Source: Pseudomonadota bacterium (GTDB taxonomy: Bacteria > Actinomycetota > Actinomycetes > Actinomycetales > Cellulomonadaceae). From it: a stretch of 33,886 bases of DNA. The stretch lies in assembly GCA_021833345.1 (NCBI GenBank), contig JAKBFW010000010.1, positions 1-33,886 of the forward strand, read 5' to 3'. The notes beneath the pieces are model-generated. The model did not search any database and was not told where the DNA came from. It saw nothing but the letters and a program-made list of their open reading frames with translations. Positions 26,673 through 33,886 of this stretch are shown here, in pieces (position 1 is the first letter of the stretch; every line of letters begins with the position of its first letter). The position numbers and the translations under genes were made by a program.

Positions 26673-27734
26673 ATGCCCATCTCCATGACCACAGAGGAGC
26701 TCATCGCGCTCCTTGCCGACGAGCGCCACGCAGGCGAAGACGACGCACGGCGCGCATTCGCACAACAGCGCGCCGACAGCCCGAACAAGAAGGAGCAACG
26801 ACCAACACCCACCGTGCGCGAGTTCTACGCCACCCTCCTCGACGCATGCGAAGACGAGACCGTCGCCAACTACGGCACCTACTGGCGCAAGCTCGTCGAG
26901 GCTCTCGGCGACAAGCAGCTCGCAGAAGTCACCAAGACCGACGTGATGGGGTTCGCCAAGCTCTGCCGCAAGTCCGCCCTGGTCCGACGCAACTCGCGAG
27001 AAGGCCTCGGGGCACGCCGCAACGCCGTCGCCGCAGCGCGCTGCTTCTTCGCCAACGCCAAGGACGCCCACCACATCAAGACCAACCCGGCCAAGAAGGT
27101 CCGGCACAAGTCATACGACCCGGCACTACGCCGCGCCCTCGTCGAGCACGAACTCGACGAGCTCTACGACCTCGAGGCCAAAACCGTCGACCCCGAGCTG
27201 TACACCCTCCTCCTTCGCTTCCACCACGAGACCGGCGCGCGCCGCGGCGGGGGACTGACCCTTCGCCTCATGGACCTCGACTACCGCCGGGGCATGATCG
27301 AGCTCCACGAAAAGGGCCTGACCGTCCGTGAGGTTCCAGCAACCGAAGAGCTCCTCCGGTCACTCATCCGGCACTGCCTGTCGCGCACCTCACCCGACGC
27401 GCCAGGTGAGCAGCGCATCTTCCGATCCAAGACCGGCAATCCCATCAGCCGGGGCACCTACGGTCGCGTGCACGACCGCTGGTACCAGTCGGAGTCGCTT
27501 CGCAACCTCGGGGTAACCGTGCACTGGCTCCGCCACACCGCCATCGCGGAGTACCGCGAGATCGGAGGGCTCAGCGTCTCCACAGCCTTCGCCGGCCACT
27601 CCCTTCGCAACCGCACGACCAACGAAAACTACGGCGGGGCCCAACCTGCCGACGTAATCGACGCCTTCGAACGACGCAGCGGCGAAGCGCACCCCCTCGG
27701 ATCGGGAACCATCCGCCCTCCACTCACCTTCTGA
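26673..27734 (+). CDS. Tyrosine recombinase/integrase, second copy
   Basis: A 353-residue recombinase homologous to the one at 25094. The catalytic core lines up closely (ETGARRGGGLTLRLMDLDYRR; LHEKGLTVREVPATEELL; HWLRHTAIAEYREIGG). Active-site residues are R190, H284, R287, H309 and Y320, all present. The N-terminal region adds about 40 residues (MTTEELIALLADERHAGEDDARRAFAQQR) before the core-binding domain (NYGTYWRKLVEALGDKQL). AAGGAG at 26658-26663 gives a strong ATG start. The two recombinases are clearly diverged rather than a recent duplication, so both seem to be maintained. They may act together or on different partner sites. Confidence 0.93.
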   Translation: MPISMTTEELIALLADERHAGEDDARRAFAQQRADSPNKKEQRPTPTVREFYATLLDACEDETVANYGTYWRKLVEALGDKQLAEVTKTDVMGFAKLCRKSALVRRNSREGLGARRNAVAAARCFFANAKDAHHIKTNPAKKVRHKSYDPALRRALVEHELDELYDLEAKTVDPELYTLLLRFHHETGARRGGGLTLRLMDLDYRRGMIELHEKGLTVREVPATEELLRSLIRHCLSRTSPDAPGEQRIFRSKTGNPISRGTYGRVHDRWYQSESLRNLGVTVHWLRHTAIAEYREIGGLSVSTAFAGHSLRNRTTNENYGGAQPADVIDAFERRSGEAHPLGSGTIRPPLTF

Positions 27735-27964
27735 CACCCGCGCTCACTCGTCGGGGGAGGCGACCGCCGAGGCGTTCGCCGACTGGGGTGATGAGAGGGT
27801 GAAATCCGACCTGCAACTCCGCTCCTGTTACGGGATCGTGCACGGCTCGGCTCCCTGGGATGCGCGTTCTTGACGATCGTCAGCTATCAAGCGGCGATCG
27901 CGAGCGTGCGTGGCTATCGGGCGGCGCTCTCAGCGATCGCTCTGCGTGTCGCCAAGAAGCAGTC
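27735..27964. other. Gap without a convincing gene
   Basis: Short reading frames exist on both strands here, but none has a good start site, recognisable domain or clear codon bias. GC content is lower than in the chromosome upstream. It may hold the far end of the integration module or decayed DNA. Confidence 0.5.
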
Positions 27965-28288
27965 TCAGGCGGTCCGACCTGCCTCTTCCGGGACGTTGAT
28001 CATCGGCAGCGTGTGGATGGGGCAGTCGGGTGCGAATGCGCGCCGAAACCGCCTGCCACCTTCCGGCACAGGGTGCCGATCGAGTCTCGCCTCCTCCGCC
28101 CACGCGCCCAGGACTCGATCATCTACCACGATTCGACTGTCGTGGAGCGTCCGCAACGTCAACTCTGAGTGCAGGCGTCCGTTGGACTGCGCACCAGGGC
28201 TGGCACCATCACCGAGGACGGCACGAGACGCGCGCCCATTCGCCAAGGCGCTGGCAGCAAGACGCAGAGTCAGAGGCGACGTCTTCAC
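27965..28288 (-). CDS. Possible small hypothetical protein
   Basis: A 107-residue open frame starting at GTG 28288, with third-position GC of roughly 70%, in the same direction as and 55 bp downstream of the nucleotidase-like gene. The sequence (LTLRTLHDSRIVVDDRVLGAWAEEARLD; RRFRRAFAPDCPIHTLPMINVPEEA) matches no family I know. It has no signal peptide or membrane helix. The ribosome site is poor, and overlapping frames on the other strand are as long, so it may not be a gene. Its operon-like position is the main support. Confidence 0.25.
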   Translation of the reverse strand: MKTSPLTLRLAASALANGRASRAVLGDGASPGAQSNGRLHSELTLRTLHDSRIVVDDRVLGAWAEEARLDRHPVPEGGRRFRRAFAPDCPIHTLPMINVPEEAGRTA

Positions 28289-28343
28289 CTCGGTCGAGGC
28301 GTCATGGCGATGGTCGCGCCTTCCGACGTTGTCGAGAAGCCGC

Positions 28344-29012
28344 TCAGACTGTGATTCCACCGTTACTGACGCCCTCGGGCGGGAGCCCCAGCCCGGGGGG
28401 CAGCGGGCGGCCAGCATCGCGGAGCCAAGCGTAGTACCGTGCACGGATCATGCCCTCGGCTTCAGCCCACGAGCGCGCTCGACCCCCTGGTTCATCTTCG
28501 AGCTCAACGTTCGTGCTGTTGTCGAAGATGATCACGTCCTTTCCCGCGGCTCGCAATTGAAGGACGTTTTGGGGCGAATCCTCCACGTAGACATTCGCAT
28601 CCACCCGTTCCTTGTCGCGCATGAGGCACAGATCCCAGTACGGGACCGCGTGGGCATCCAGCCAACTGACCGTCTGGGCAACAGCCGTTTGGTGAAAGTG
28701 CCGGATGAATAACCGATGCGTGATGACGCGAATGCGAACGCCCTCCGAACCTAAACGGCGTATCGATTGTGGCGCGCCAGAGATCGGTTCCATCGACATG
28801 AACAGGTCACGCTGCGTCACCGCGAAGCGGTGGAGGCGTTCGTACTCTCCGTCTACAAGACCCCACTCGGGCAACCCGTACCTTACGTTGGTCGTCAAGT
28901 CGGACTCGGCACGACCGGTCCATTCTGCTGCGATCTGACGCATACGCCCGTAGAAATCTGCCACACAACCGTCCAGGTCAAGTCCTAGGACGAACTGAGA
29001 CTCAACTGCCAT
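28344..29012 (-). CDS. HAD-superfamily 5'-nucleotidase-like hydrolase (NT5C type)
   Basis: A 222-residue soluble haloacid-dehalogenase-fold protein close to the deoxyribonucleotidase (NT5C) group. Motif I is LDLDGCVADF with nucleophile D12 and acid D14; motif II is the threonine in VRVITHRLF. The motif III lysine lies in the MRDKERVDA region and motif IV is VYVEDSPQN. All catalytic positions are kept, so it is probably an active phosphatase; a nucleotide substrate is inferred. AGGAGGGAT upstream makes ATG 29012 the clear start. Lower GC and position between recombinases and a defence gene mark it as element cargo. Nucleotide hydrolases occur in phage defence, but nothing here proves that role. 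Confidence 0.82.
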   Translation of the reverse strand: MAVESQFVLGLDLDGCVADFYGRMRQIAAEWTGRAESDLTTNVRYGLPEWGLVDGEYERLHRFAVTQRDLFMSMEPISGAPQSIRRLGSEGVRIRVITHRLFIRHFHQTAVAQTVSWLDAHAVPYWDLCLMRDKERVDANVYVEDSPQNVLQLRAAGKDVIIFDNSTNVELEDEPGGRARSWAEAEGMIRARYYAWLRDAGRPLPPGLGLPPEGVSNGGITV

Positions 29013-29186
29013 GCGGGATCCCTCCTGAAGACACCTCCTTGTCGACGATCGGCAAAGGATGCGGGTTGTGGTGTGACGCGCCACGCCAGCGCGTGCAACG
29101 CCATTAATACCACTTCGTTGCGCCGGGCACTTGTGGAATACTCTCGATCTGGAGTACATCTAGCGATCAAGAGTGGAGCACCTGCT

Positions 29187-29948
29187 GTGTCTGATGTGTG
29201 GGCCCCAGTGATCGCCGCACTAGGCGCGTCAGGCCTGACCGGACTCTTCGGGTGGGGAGTCAGCGCCTGGAACCTGAGGCGAATGGGCAGGAGTGCGAAG
29301 ACAGATGCATGTCGACGCAGCTATCTCGCGCTGCTCGAGTCGTCTAGTCGGCTAATCGCGATGGGTCAGAACACCAATGTGACGCTCAAGCACAGGACGG
29401 GCGTAGGCGAGGCGCTCGGAGTGTTCGTTGGGCTGAGGAAGCCGATCGACCTTCAGACCGTGCAGGACCGGTTCGGTCAAGAACTCACCTCGATTATTGA
29501 CTCGTTGACACTTGTTTGGACAGTCGGGAGCCAAGACGGAATTGATGCCGGCGACAAACTCGCGGTTGCGGCCTCCGACTACCTTGCGGCGTCGGGCGCA
29601 ATGACACCGTGGCAGTTGAAGTGGATCAGCCTTACCGGATGGAACCCCACGCGGGCGCAGACGAAGGAACTCGATCGGAAGCTCAGGGAACTCATGGAGA
29701 GTCGCGCTGCCTTCGTTCAAGTGGTCCGACGCGAGTTCCGTGAGGTCCCCGTCACGCTGTCCATCGAAGGACAGACGATTCCGGCGACGTCGCGCGACCG
29801 CGCGCCTCGACCCTGGCAGACGACGCACTGGAGGCGGCGGCCCAGACCTTGGTCGGGCCCAGCACCGGCCAACGCACCACACCAGAGCCCTCTTCAAGCC
29901 CGGCACGAGACATCTCCCCGAAGGTCTGCACCAACTCCCGCACCTTGA
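29187..29948 (+). CDS. Membrane-anchored protein of unknown function, C-terminus doubtful
   Basis: A 253-residue reading with one N-terminal membrane helix (about residues 5-25: APVIAALGASGLTGLFGWGVSA), then a positively charged RRMGRSAK segment and a mainly helical soluble region (SYLALLESSSRLIAMG; FGQELTSIIDSLTLVW; ELDRKLRELMESRAAFVQVVRREF). I do not recognise the family. After about residue 195 (position 29770) composition changes abruptly to Arg/Pro/His-rich sequence. This suggests that the natural C-terminus was lost at a recombination junction or frameshift and the frame runs into unrelated DNA. GTG 29187 follows a GAGTGGAG site. Lower GC than the chromosome core. It lies divergent from the nucleotidase-like gene. 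Confidence 0.6.
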   Translation: MSDVWAPVIAALGASGLTGLFGWGVSAWNLRRMGRSAKTDACRRSYLALLESSSRLIAMGQNTNVTLKHRTGVGEALGVFVGLRKPIDLQTVQDRFGQELTSIIDSLTLVWTVGSQDGIDAGDKLAVAASDYLAASGAMTPWQLKWISLTGWNPTRAQTKELDRKLRELMESRAAFVQVVRREFREVPVTLSIEGQTIPATSRDRAPRPWQTTHWRRRPRPWSGPAPANAPHQSPLQARHETSPRRSAPTPAP

Positions 29949-30124
29949 CACCCGCAGAGAGCCGAGGAGATCGCGCGAACCACGCGCACCCGCGTGTCGT
30001 CCGACTCACCGGACGCCGTAGGGAGACGACACCCGCGTCTGCCCCCACGTTGTTCAGGCTCGGCGCGAACATGCCGATGACGTCGATGGCCACCTGAGCA
30101 GCGGGCGGCGACTTCCTTGGGGGC
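29770..30124. other. Junction region with no assignable gene
   Basis: This stretch follows the composition break in the upstream gene and precedes the hsdR remnant. Open frames on both strands overlap, and none shows a family or decisive start. A minus-strand frame (29752-30276) has coding-like segments such as VKVRELVQTFGEMSRAGLEEG but no recognised domain. It may be a relic of a gene lost when elements recombined here. Confidence 0.4.
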
Positions 30125-30610
30125 GTGCCCGTGGATGACGCGTCTCGCCTGCAGGCGGAGCAACGTGCCCGGGTTCTCATCGACGCCCGGCTCACCGCCG
30201 CCGGCTGGCTCGTCCAGGACCGCCAGGAGCTGAATCTGCTTGCCGGGGCCGGCATCGCCGTTCGCGAGGCTGTCATGGCCCCGGGGCACGGCCGTGTGGA
30301 CTACTTGCTCTAGGTCGAGTGGCGCGTCGTCGGCGTCATCGTGGCTAAGCCCCAGGGCACCACGCTGTCGGGTGTGGAGTGGCAGTCAGAGATGTACGCC
30401 ACCGGGCTGCCCGAGACTCACCGGGTCAAGGCCAGCACGGTTGCCGGGCGTCTGCCACTCTTGTTCGAAGACTTGGACACCGAGACGCACTTCACCAACG
30501 GTTACGACCCTGACCCCAGGGCCAGGCGTATCGTCGCCTTCCCCAAGCCTGCGACGCGCGCCCGGGCGTTGCGCGACGCCGAGACCGACCCCGGGCACCC
30601 GACCTGGCTA
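30125..30610 (+). pseudogene. hsdR: N-terminal remnant of a type I restriction enzyme R subunit
   Basis: The reading RVLIDARLTAAGWLVQDRQELNLLAG, then IAVREAVMAPGHGRVDYLL, an in-frame amber stop (TAG at 30311-30313), and in the same frame VGVIVAKPQGTTLSGVEWQS plus YATGLPETHRVK and ETHFTNGYDPDPRARRIVAF matches the N-terminal nuclease domain of HsdR. The paired D (VDYLL) and the V-x-AK strand of the PD-(D/E)xK site are recognisable. The match stops near 30610, before any helicase motif, and no hsdM or hsdS is nearby. Only about 160 of roughly 900 or more residues remain, so it cannot work. It is an inactivated, truncated piece of an older restriction system. Confidence 0.82.
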
Positions 30611-30794
30611 CTTGCGACGCGTACGGAGTCGAGTGCCCAGCGGACAGCGAGGACGTGTTGCACCGGGTGTTCATGTCTGGCCGCGCGTCGCCCCTGCGGA
30701 CTTCACGTCTTTGGTCGAGCTCTCGAGTCGACGTGGAAGCCGAAGCGCGGCTTACGACTGGCGTTGGCCCTGCGAGGTCCGTCGACCGGGCAGG
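30611..30794. other. Gap between the hsdR remnant and the NACHT gene
   Basis: No gene or recognisable site seen. The NACHT reading frame stays open through this stretch and back to 30240, but that extension is out of frame with the hsdR remnant and has no matching family sequence, so it is not taken as coding. No clear promoter is visible. Confidence 0.5.
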
Positions 30795-33611
30795 ATGGAG
30801 TGCGTGGCCTACGCGATCGAAGAGCTCGGACCGCATGAGTTCGAGCGCATGGTGCAGGCGCTGTTGATCTGCGCCTACGGACCGACAGTGAAGGTCTTCG
30901 GCTCGGGCAAGGACGATGGCCGGGACGCGACTTTCGACGGGATGGTGTTGACCGCGCGGGGTGCGGGCGCCTCGCAGGCGTGGAACGGCTACCACGTGTT
31001 CCAGGCGAAGTTCTGCGAAAGCCCCGGCGGGTCGCAGGCAGACCGGGGCTGGCTCCGCGCGCAGGTGCGAAGTGAGCTCCAGCGCTGGAGCGAGGTCATC
31101 GAAAGGAATGGAAAGCGAGAGCTGAAGCGCAAAGGTCGAAGGCCGGAGTACTTCTTCGTCGTCACCAACGTCGCCTTGTCCGGGCAGATCGGCGGCGGCA
31201 TTGACCAGATTGAGCAGGTCATCCGCGACCACGCTGCTGACCCGAAGAACCAGTGGCAGTTGAAGGACTGCCAGGTGTGGGACCGGTCAAAGGTCGAACG
31301 GCTCCTGGATGCGCACGCGAGCGTGCGGCAGGCGTTCAACGGGCTGTTGACTTCAGGAGATGTCATCGCGGCGCTCGCGGCGGGCAAGATGACTGACTCG
31401 ACGATCTCGCTCGACGACTCGCTGACGCTGCTGGAAGAGCACGCACGGATCGAGCTAGCGCAAGGCGGCAAGGTCAAACTCGGCGAGGCCGGTCAGGTCG
31501 TCAATCAGCGCCTTGAGCTCGCCGGCGTCGCTGTCGACTTGCCCGCGCATGTCACTACCGACGACGACCCGTCATCCAGCGTGCGGCTCCTGAAGCACGT
31601 GCTCACGGTAGGCAACCGTATCCAGCGCCCTACCGTGCGAGACGAGACCACTCCCCATCTGCTGGTCATGGGCGGACCCGGACAAGGCAAGACCACGATC
31701 GGCCGGATCCTCGTGCAGACCTACCGCGCCGCGCTCCTGACCGACCGGCCGCTCCTGACACCCGAGGTCCGCCAGATCGTGGACGCTTCACTCAAGCGTG
31801 CGGGCCAGATCGGGCTGCCTCGCATCGCAAACCGGCGATGGCCGTTCCGCATCGACCTGGCTGAGTATGCCTCGGACGTTGCCGGAGGCCCGGACGTACC
31901 GTTGATCTCCTACGTCGCGCGAAAGATCAACGAGCTCACCGGTGCCAACTTCACCGCACTCAGCGCTCGCCAGTGGTTGAGCGCGTGGCCGTGGCTGCTG
32001 GTGCTAGACGGCTACGACGAGGTCGCGTCGGCGATCGCGCGGGCGCAGGTCGCCCGAGCAGTCGCCGCGCTACTGGAGGCCGCGCAGACCCAAGATGCTG
32101 ATCTGCTGGTGATGGCCACTACGCGACCTCAGGGGTATGGCGATGAGCTCCCGCCGGCTCTGCGCAAGGTGGAGTTGCTGAACCTCTCTCGCGATGACGC
32201 GATCGCCTACGCAACCCGGCTCACCGACGCGCGATTGGGCAAGGACGCCGACAAGACCGAGGTAGTCGAGCGCATCTCGGCCGCGGTGGACAACGAGGTA
32301 ACCGGGCGGCTGATGCGCACTCCGTTGCAGGTCATGATCTTGTCGCTGCTCATGGAGAGCCGTCGTCGCCCCCCTCAAGATCGCGCCGCGCTCTTCCAGG
32401 CCTACTACGACGTCATCTACGAGCGCGAGGTGCAGAAGAAGAACCGCCTGTCCGACGTCCTGAGCGACCATCGACCGGACATCAACGCCATCCACCACAC
32501 GGTCGGCCTCACCCTGCAGATCCGCAGCGAGAGCAGCGGGGATTTCGATGCGGCGATGCCCGCCGACGAGTTCCACGAGATCATCCGTCAGCGCCTAATC
32601 GAGCAGGAGCACTCCGGTCGCGAACTCGAGCGTCTCGTTGATGACCTGACGCGGGCCGCGCGCGATCGCCTGGTGCTCCTGGCGGCCACGGGTCAGGATC
32701 ACGTCGGCTTCGACCTCCGGAGCCTGCAGGAGTACATGGCCGCGAAGGCGCTCACCTCCGGCCACGACGAGCACGTTGTGGCCAAGCTCGGTGCCGTCGC
32801 TCGATCTGCGCACTGGCGCAACACCTGGCTGCTGGCCGTTGGGACCCTGTACCGCGACAAGACCCACTTGTTCGACCAGGTCCTGCAAGGCATCCGCGAC
32901 CTCGACACCGACGACTGGCTGAGCGTTCTTGCTCCCATCGGGCCGAGCCTGGCAACCGACATCCTCGATGACGGCGTCGCGGCGAACAACCCCCGACACG
33001 TGCGCCACCTCGTGGACCACGCCTTGGAGGCGCTCAACGGTGTGAGTCTTGGCGCGAGCCGGCTAGGGCAAGTTCTCGCCGACCAGACCGGACTCAACGA
33101 CATGACGCGCGCCCGCATCGTTCACGCGGTCGAACGAGCCATCGAGTCTCGACCAGAGAACCGACAGTCCGCGATACTCGTGCTCCGAGAACTCGGCGCG
33201 AAGGCGCACACGGGTCCGCTGGCGACCAAGGCGCGGCAGATGCTCTCCCCGCTCGCGAGACCGACGCCAGACCTGGAGACCAGGGCGGCGGTGCGCACCG
33301 TATCCCTTGCGGACGCCCTTCCCGACGAGACCTCGTCATGGGACCGAATCTCCCCACCCGGAGCGTTTAGATACGACCTGAAGAGAGTCCGGACCACAAG
33401 CGATGAAGACGGCTTCTTCCAGCTTCCCGAAGTACTGGCGGTCCCCGCGAGCGCGCTCAACCTGGTGGCTGACCCGTCCGCGCTTCAGACGGTGGTCGAG
33501 GCCATCGATGCGATCGACCGGCAGAACTGGCCGGCGCGGACCGCGATCACCTCGCTGCTCTGGCGGGCACGCGAACGTGCTCCGGTTGCCGATGGGTTCT
33601 TCACGCCCTGA
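30795..33611 (+). CDS. Mrr-like nuclease fused to NACHT NTPase (bacterial NLR-like anti-phage protein)
   Basis: A 938-residue multidomain protein. Residues about 8-150 form a PD-(D/E)xK nuclease of the restriction/Mrr type: LGPHEFERMVQALL with E15/E17, GKDDGRDATFDG with D44, and YHVFQAKF with Q70 and K72. A linker leads to a NACHT NTPase with Walker A MGGPGQGKTT (K299) and the NACHT-type Walker B LLVLDGYDEV (D405, D408, E409). Sensor and winged-helix segments follow (MATTRPQGYGDEL; RLMRTPLQVMILSLLME; FDLRSLQEYMAAKAL). The last 300 or so residues are helical and probably sense the trigger. Known bacterial NACHT proteins with such N-terminal nucleases protect against phage by destroying DNA. 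GTG 30804 is an alternative start that fits the family N-terminus equally well. Confidence 0.9.
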   Translation: MECVAYAIEELGPHEFERMVQALLICAYGPTVKVFGSGKDDGRDATFDGMVLTARGAGASQAWNGYHVFQAKFCESPGGSQADRGWLRAQVRSELQRWSEVIERNGKRELKRKGRRPEYFFVVTNVALSGQIGGGIDQIEQVIRDHAADPKNQWQLKDCQVWDRSKVERLLDAHASVRQAFNGLLTSGDVIAALAAGKMTDSTISLDDSLTLLEEHARIELAQGGKVKLGEAGQVVNQRLELAGVAVDLPAHVTTDDDPSSSVRLLKHVLTVGNRIQRPTVRDETTPHLLVMGGPGQGKTTIGRILVQTYRAALLTDRPLLTPEVRQIVDASLKRAGQIGLPRIANRRWPFRIDLAEYASDVAGGPDVPLISYVARKINELTGANFTALSARQWLSAWPWLLVLDGYDEVASAIARAQVARAVAALLEAAQTQDADLLVMATTRPQGYGDELPPALRKVELLNLSRDDAIAYATRLTDARLGKDADKTEVVERISAAVDNEVTGRLMRTPLQVMILSLLMESRRRPPQDRAALFQAYYDVIYEREVQKKNRLSDVLSDHRPDINAIHHTVGLTLQIRSESSGDFDAAMPADEFHEIIRQRLIEQEHSGRELERLVDDLTRAARDRLVLLAATGQDHVGFDLRSLQEYMAAKALTSGHDEHVVAKLGAVARSAHWRNTWLLAVGTLYRDKTHLFDQVLQGIRDLDTDDWLSVLAPIGPSLATDILDDGVAANNPRHVRHLVDHALEALNGVSLGASRLGQVLADQTGLNDMTRARIVHAVERAIESRPENRQSAILVLRELGAKAHTGPLATKARQMLSPLARPTPDLETRAAVRTVSLADALPDETSSWDRISPPGAFRYDLKRVRTTSDEDGFFQLPEVLAVPASALNLVADPSALQTVVEAIDAIDRQNWPARTAITSLLWRARERAPVADGFFTP

Positions 33612-33799
33612 GCGTTCGTGGCACGGACGCGGCACCCTACCCGATTCGCCGCGAGCCACGCCATGCCGATGGGGCCATGTGGCCACGCGCCAGCGATGAC
33701 CGGTGGTGGCGTCGTCTCCAACAACTGCGTGCCCTTCCTGGTGCCGAGCCGCCAACGGGCTAGCCTCGAGATTTCATGCCGAGGGCGTGCCGGTGACGT

Positions 33800-33886
33800 G
33801 AAAAGTGCTCCTGACCTGGGATGATGTGGATTGTCGAGGTCCAGATCAGCCAGTTCGAGGAGCACCTTCCAGGTGAAGAAGACTAT
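33800..33886 (+). mobile_element. Possible left end of an insertion sequence with the first transposase codons
   Basis: The last bases contain a GTG at 33873 followed by AAG AAG ACT, a Val-Lys-Lys-Thr start of the kind seen in some actinobacterial IS1380-family transposases, preceded by GAGGAGCACC. The stretch from about 33800 has lower GC and no host gene. Only four codons are inside the window, so the call rests on little. Confidence 0.25.

Noticed and set aside
27870-28712. Plus-strand open frame of 280 codons
   Set aside because: Half of it is antisense to the HAD nucleotidase-like gene, which has clear motifs and a strong ribosome site.
29752-30276. Minus-strand open frame of 174 codons, with a helix-turn-helix-like VKVRELVQTFGEMSR
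   Set aside because: Overlaps the hsdR remnant antisense, and the motif alone is too weak to call a recombinase or regulator fragment.
30240-30794. N-terminal extension of the NACHT protein
   Set aside because: The frame is open, but it overlaps the hsdR remnant in another frame and shows no sequence like the family; the nuclease domain begins right after 30795.

Overview
This is a high-GC (about 70%) actinobacterial chromosome segment. Three things point to this: the actinobacterial type of glycogen synthase, the imuA'-imuB-dnaE2 mutasome cassette, and an actinobacterial LexA box of the form TCGAAC-N4-GTTCGA. The gene set looks like Cellulomonas or a relative (order Micrococcales). That placement is inference from gene content, not a database result.

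Positions 1-24560 look like core chromosome. They hold a divergent glgC/glgA pair for glycogen synthesis; an unassigned minus-strand gene; an ABC ATPase; an NfeD plus SPFH (stomatin-like) pair; and a TetR-controlled heterodimeric ABC exporter whose palindromic operator sits between the -35 and -10 of an apparently leaderless promoter. Next come a TrmH/SpoU RNA methyltransferase and an aldehyde/alcohol oxidation cluster (GAF-type regulator, aldehyde dehydrogenase, AdhP-like zinc alcohol dehydrogenase, DUF779 protein). A PEBP protein, the SOS-controlled imuA'-imuB-dnaE2 operon with overlapping genes, and an AI-2E family membrane protein close this part.

A tRNA-Leu(GAG) gene at 24565-24649 marks the start of an accessory region. 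Immediately downstream are two tandem copies of the same two-gene module. Each has a small protein made of two AbrB/MraZ-like halves, each half with a DxxxR motif, followed by a tyrosine recombinase. This duplicated hairpin-protein plus recombinase arrangement is the strongest candidate in the window for an under-described system. It is probably the integration module of an element inserted at the tRNA.

From 27.7 kb to the end the DNA is patchy cargo of lower GC. It contains a HAD-type 5'-nucleotidase-like gene, a small possible ORF, a membrane-anchored unknown protein, and a decayed N-terminal fragment of a type I restriction subunit (hsdR) with an in-frame amber stop. It then has an intact 938-residue protein with an Mrr-like PD-(D/E)xK nuclease domain fused to a NACHT NTPase, a bacterial NLR-like anti-phage architecture. 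The window ends in what may be the first codons of an insertion-sequence transposase.
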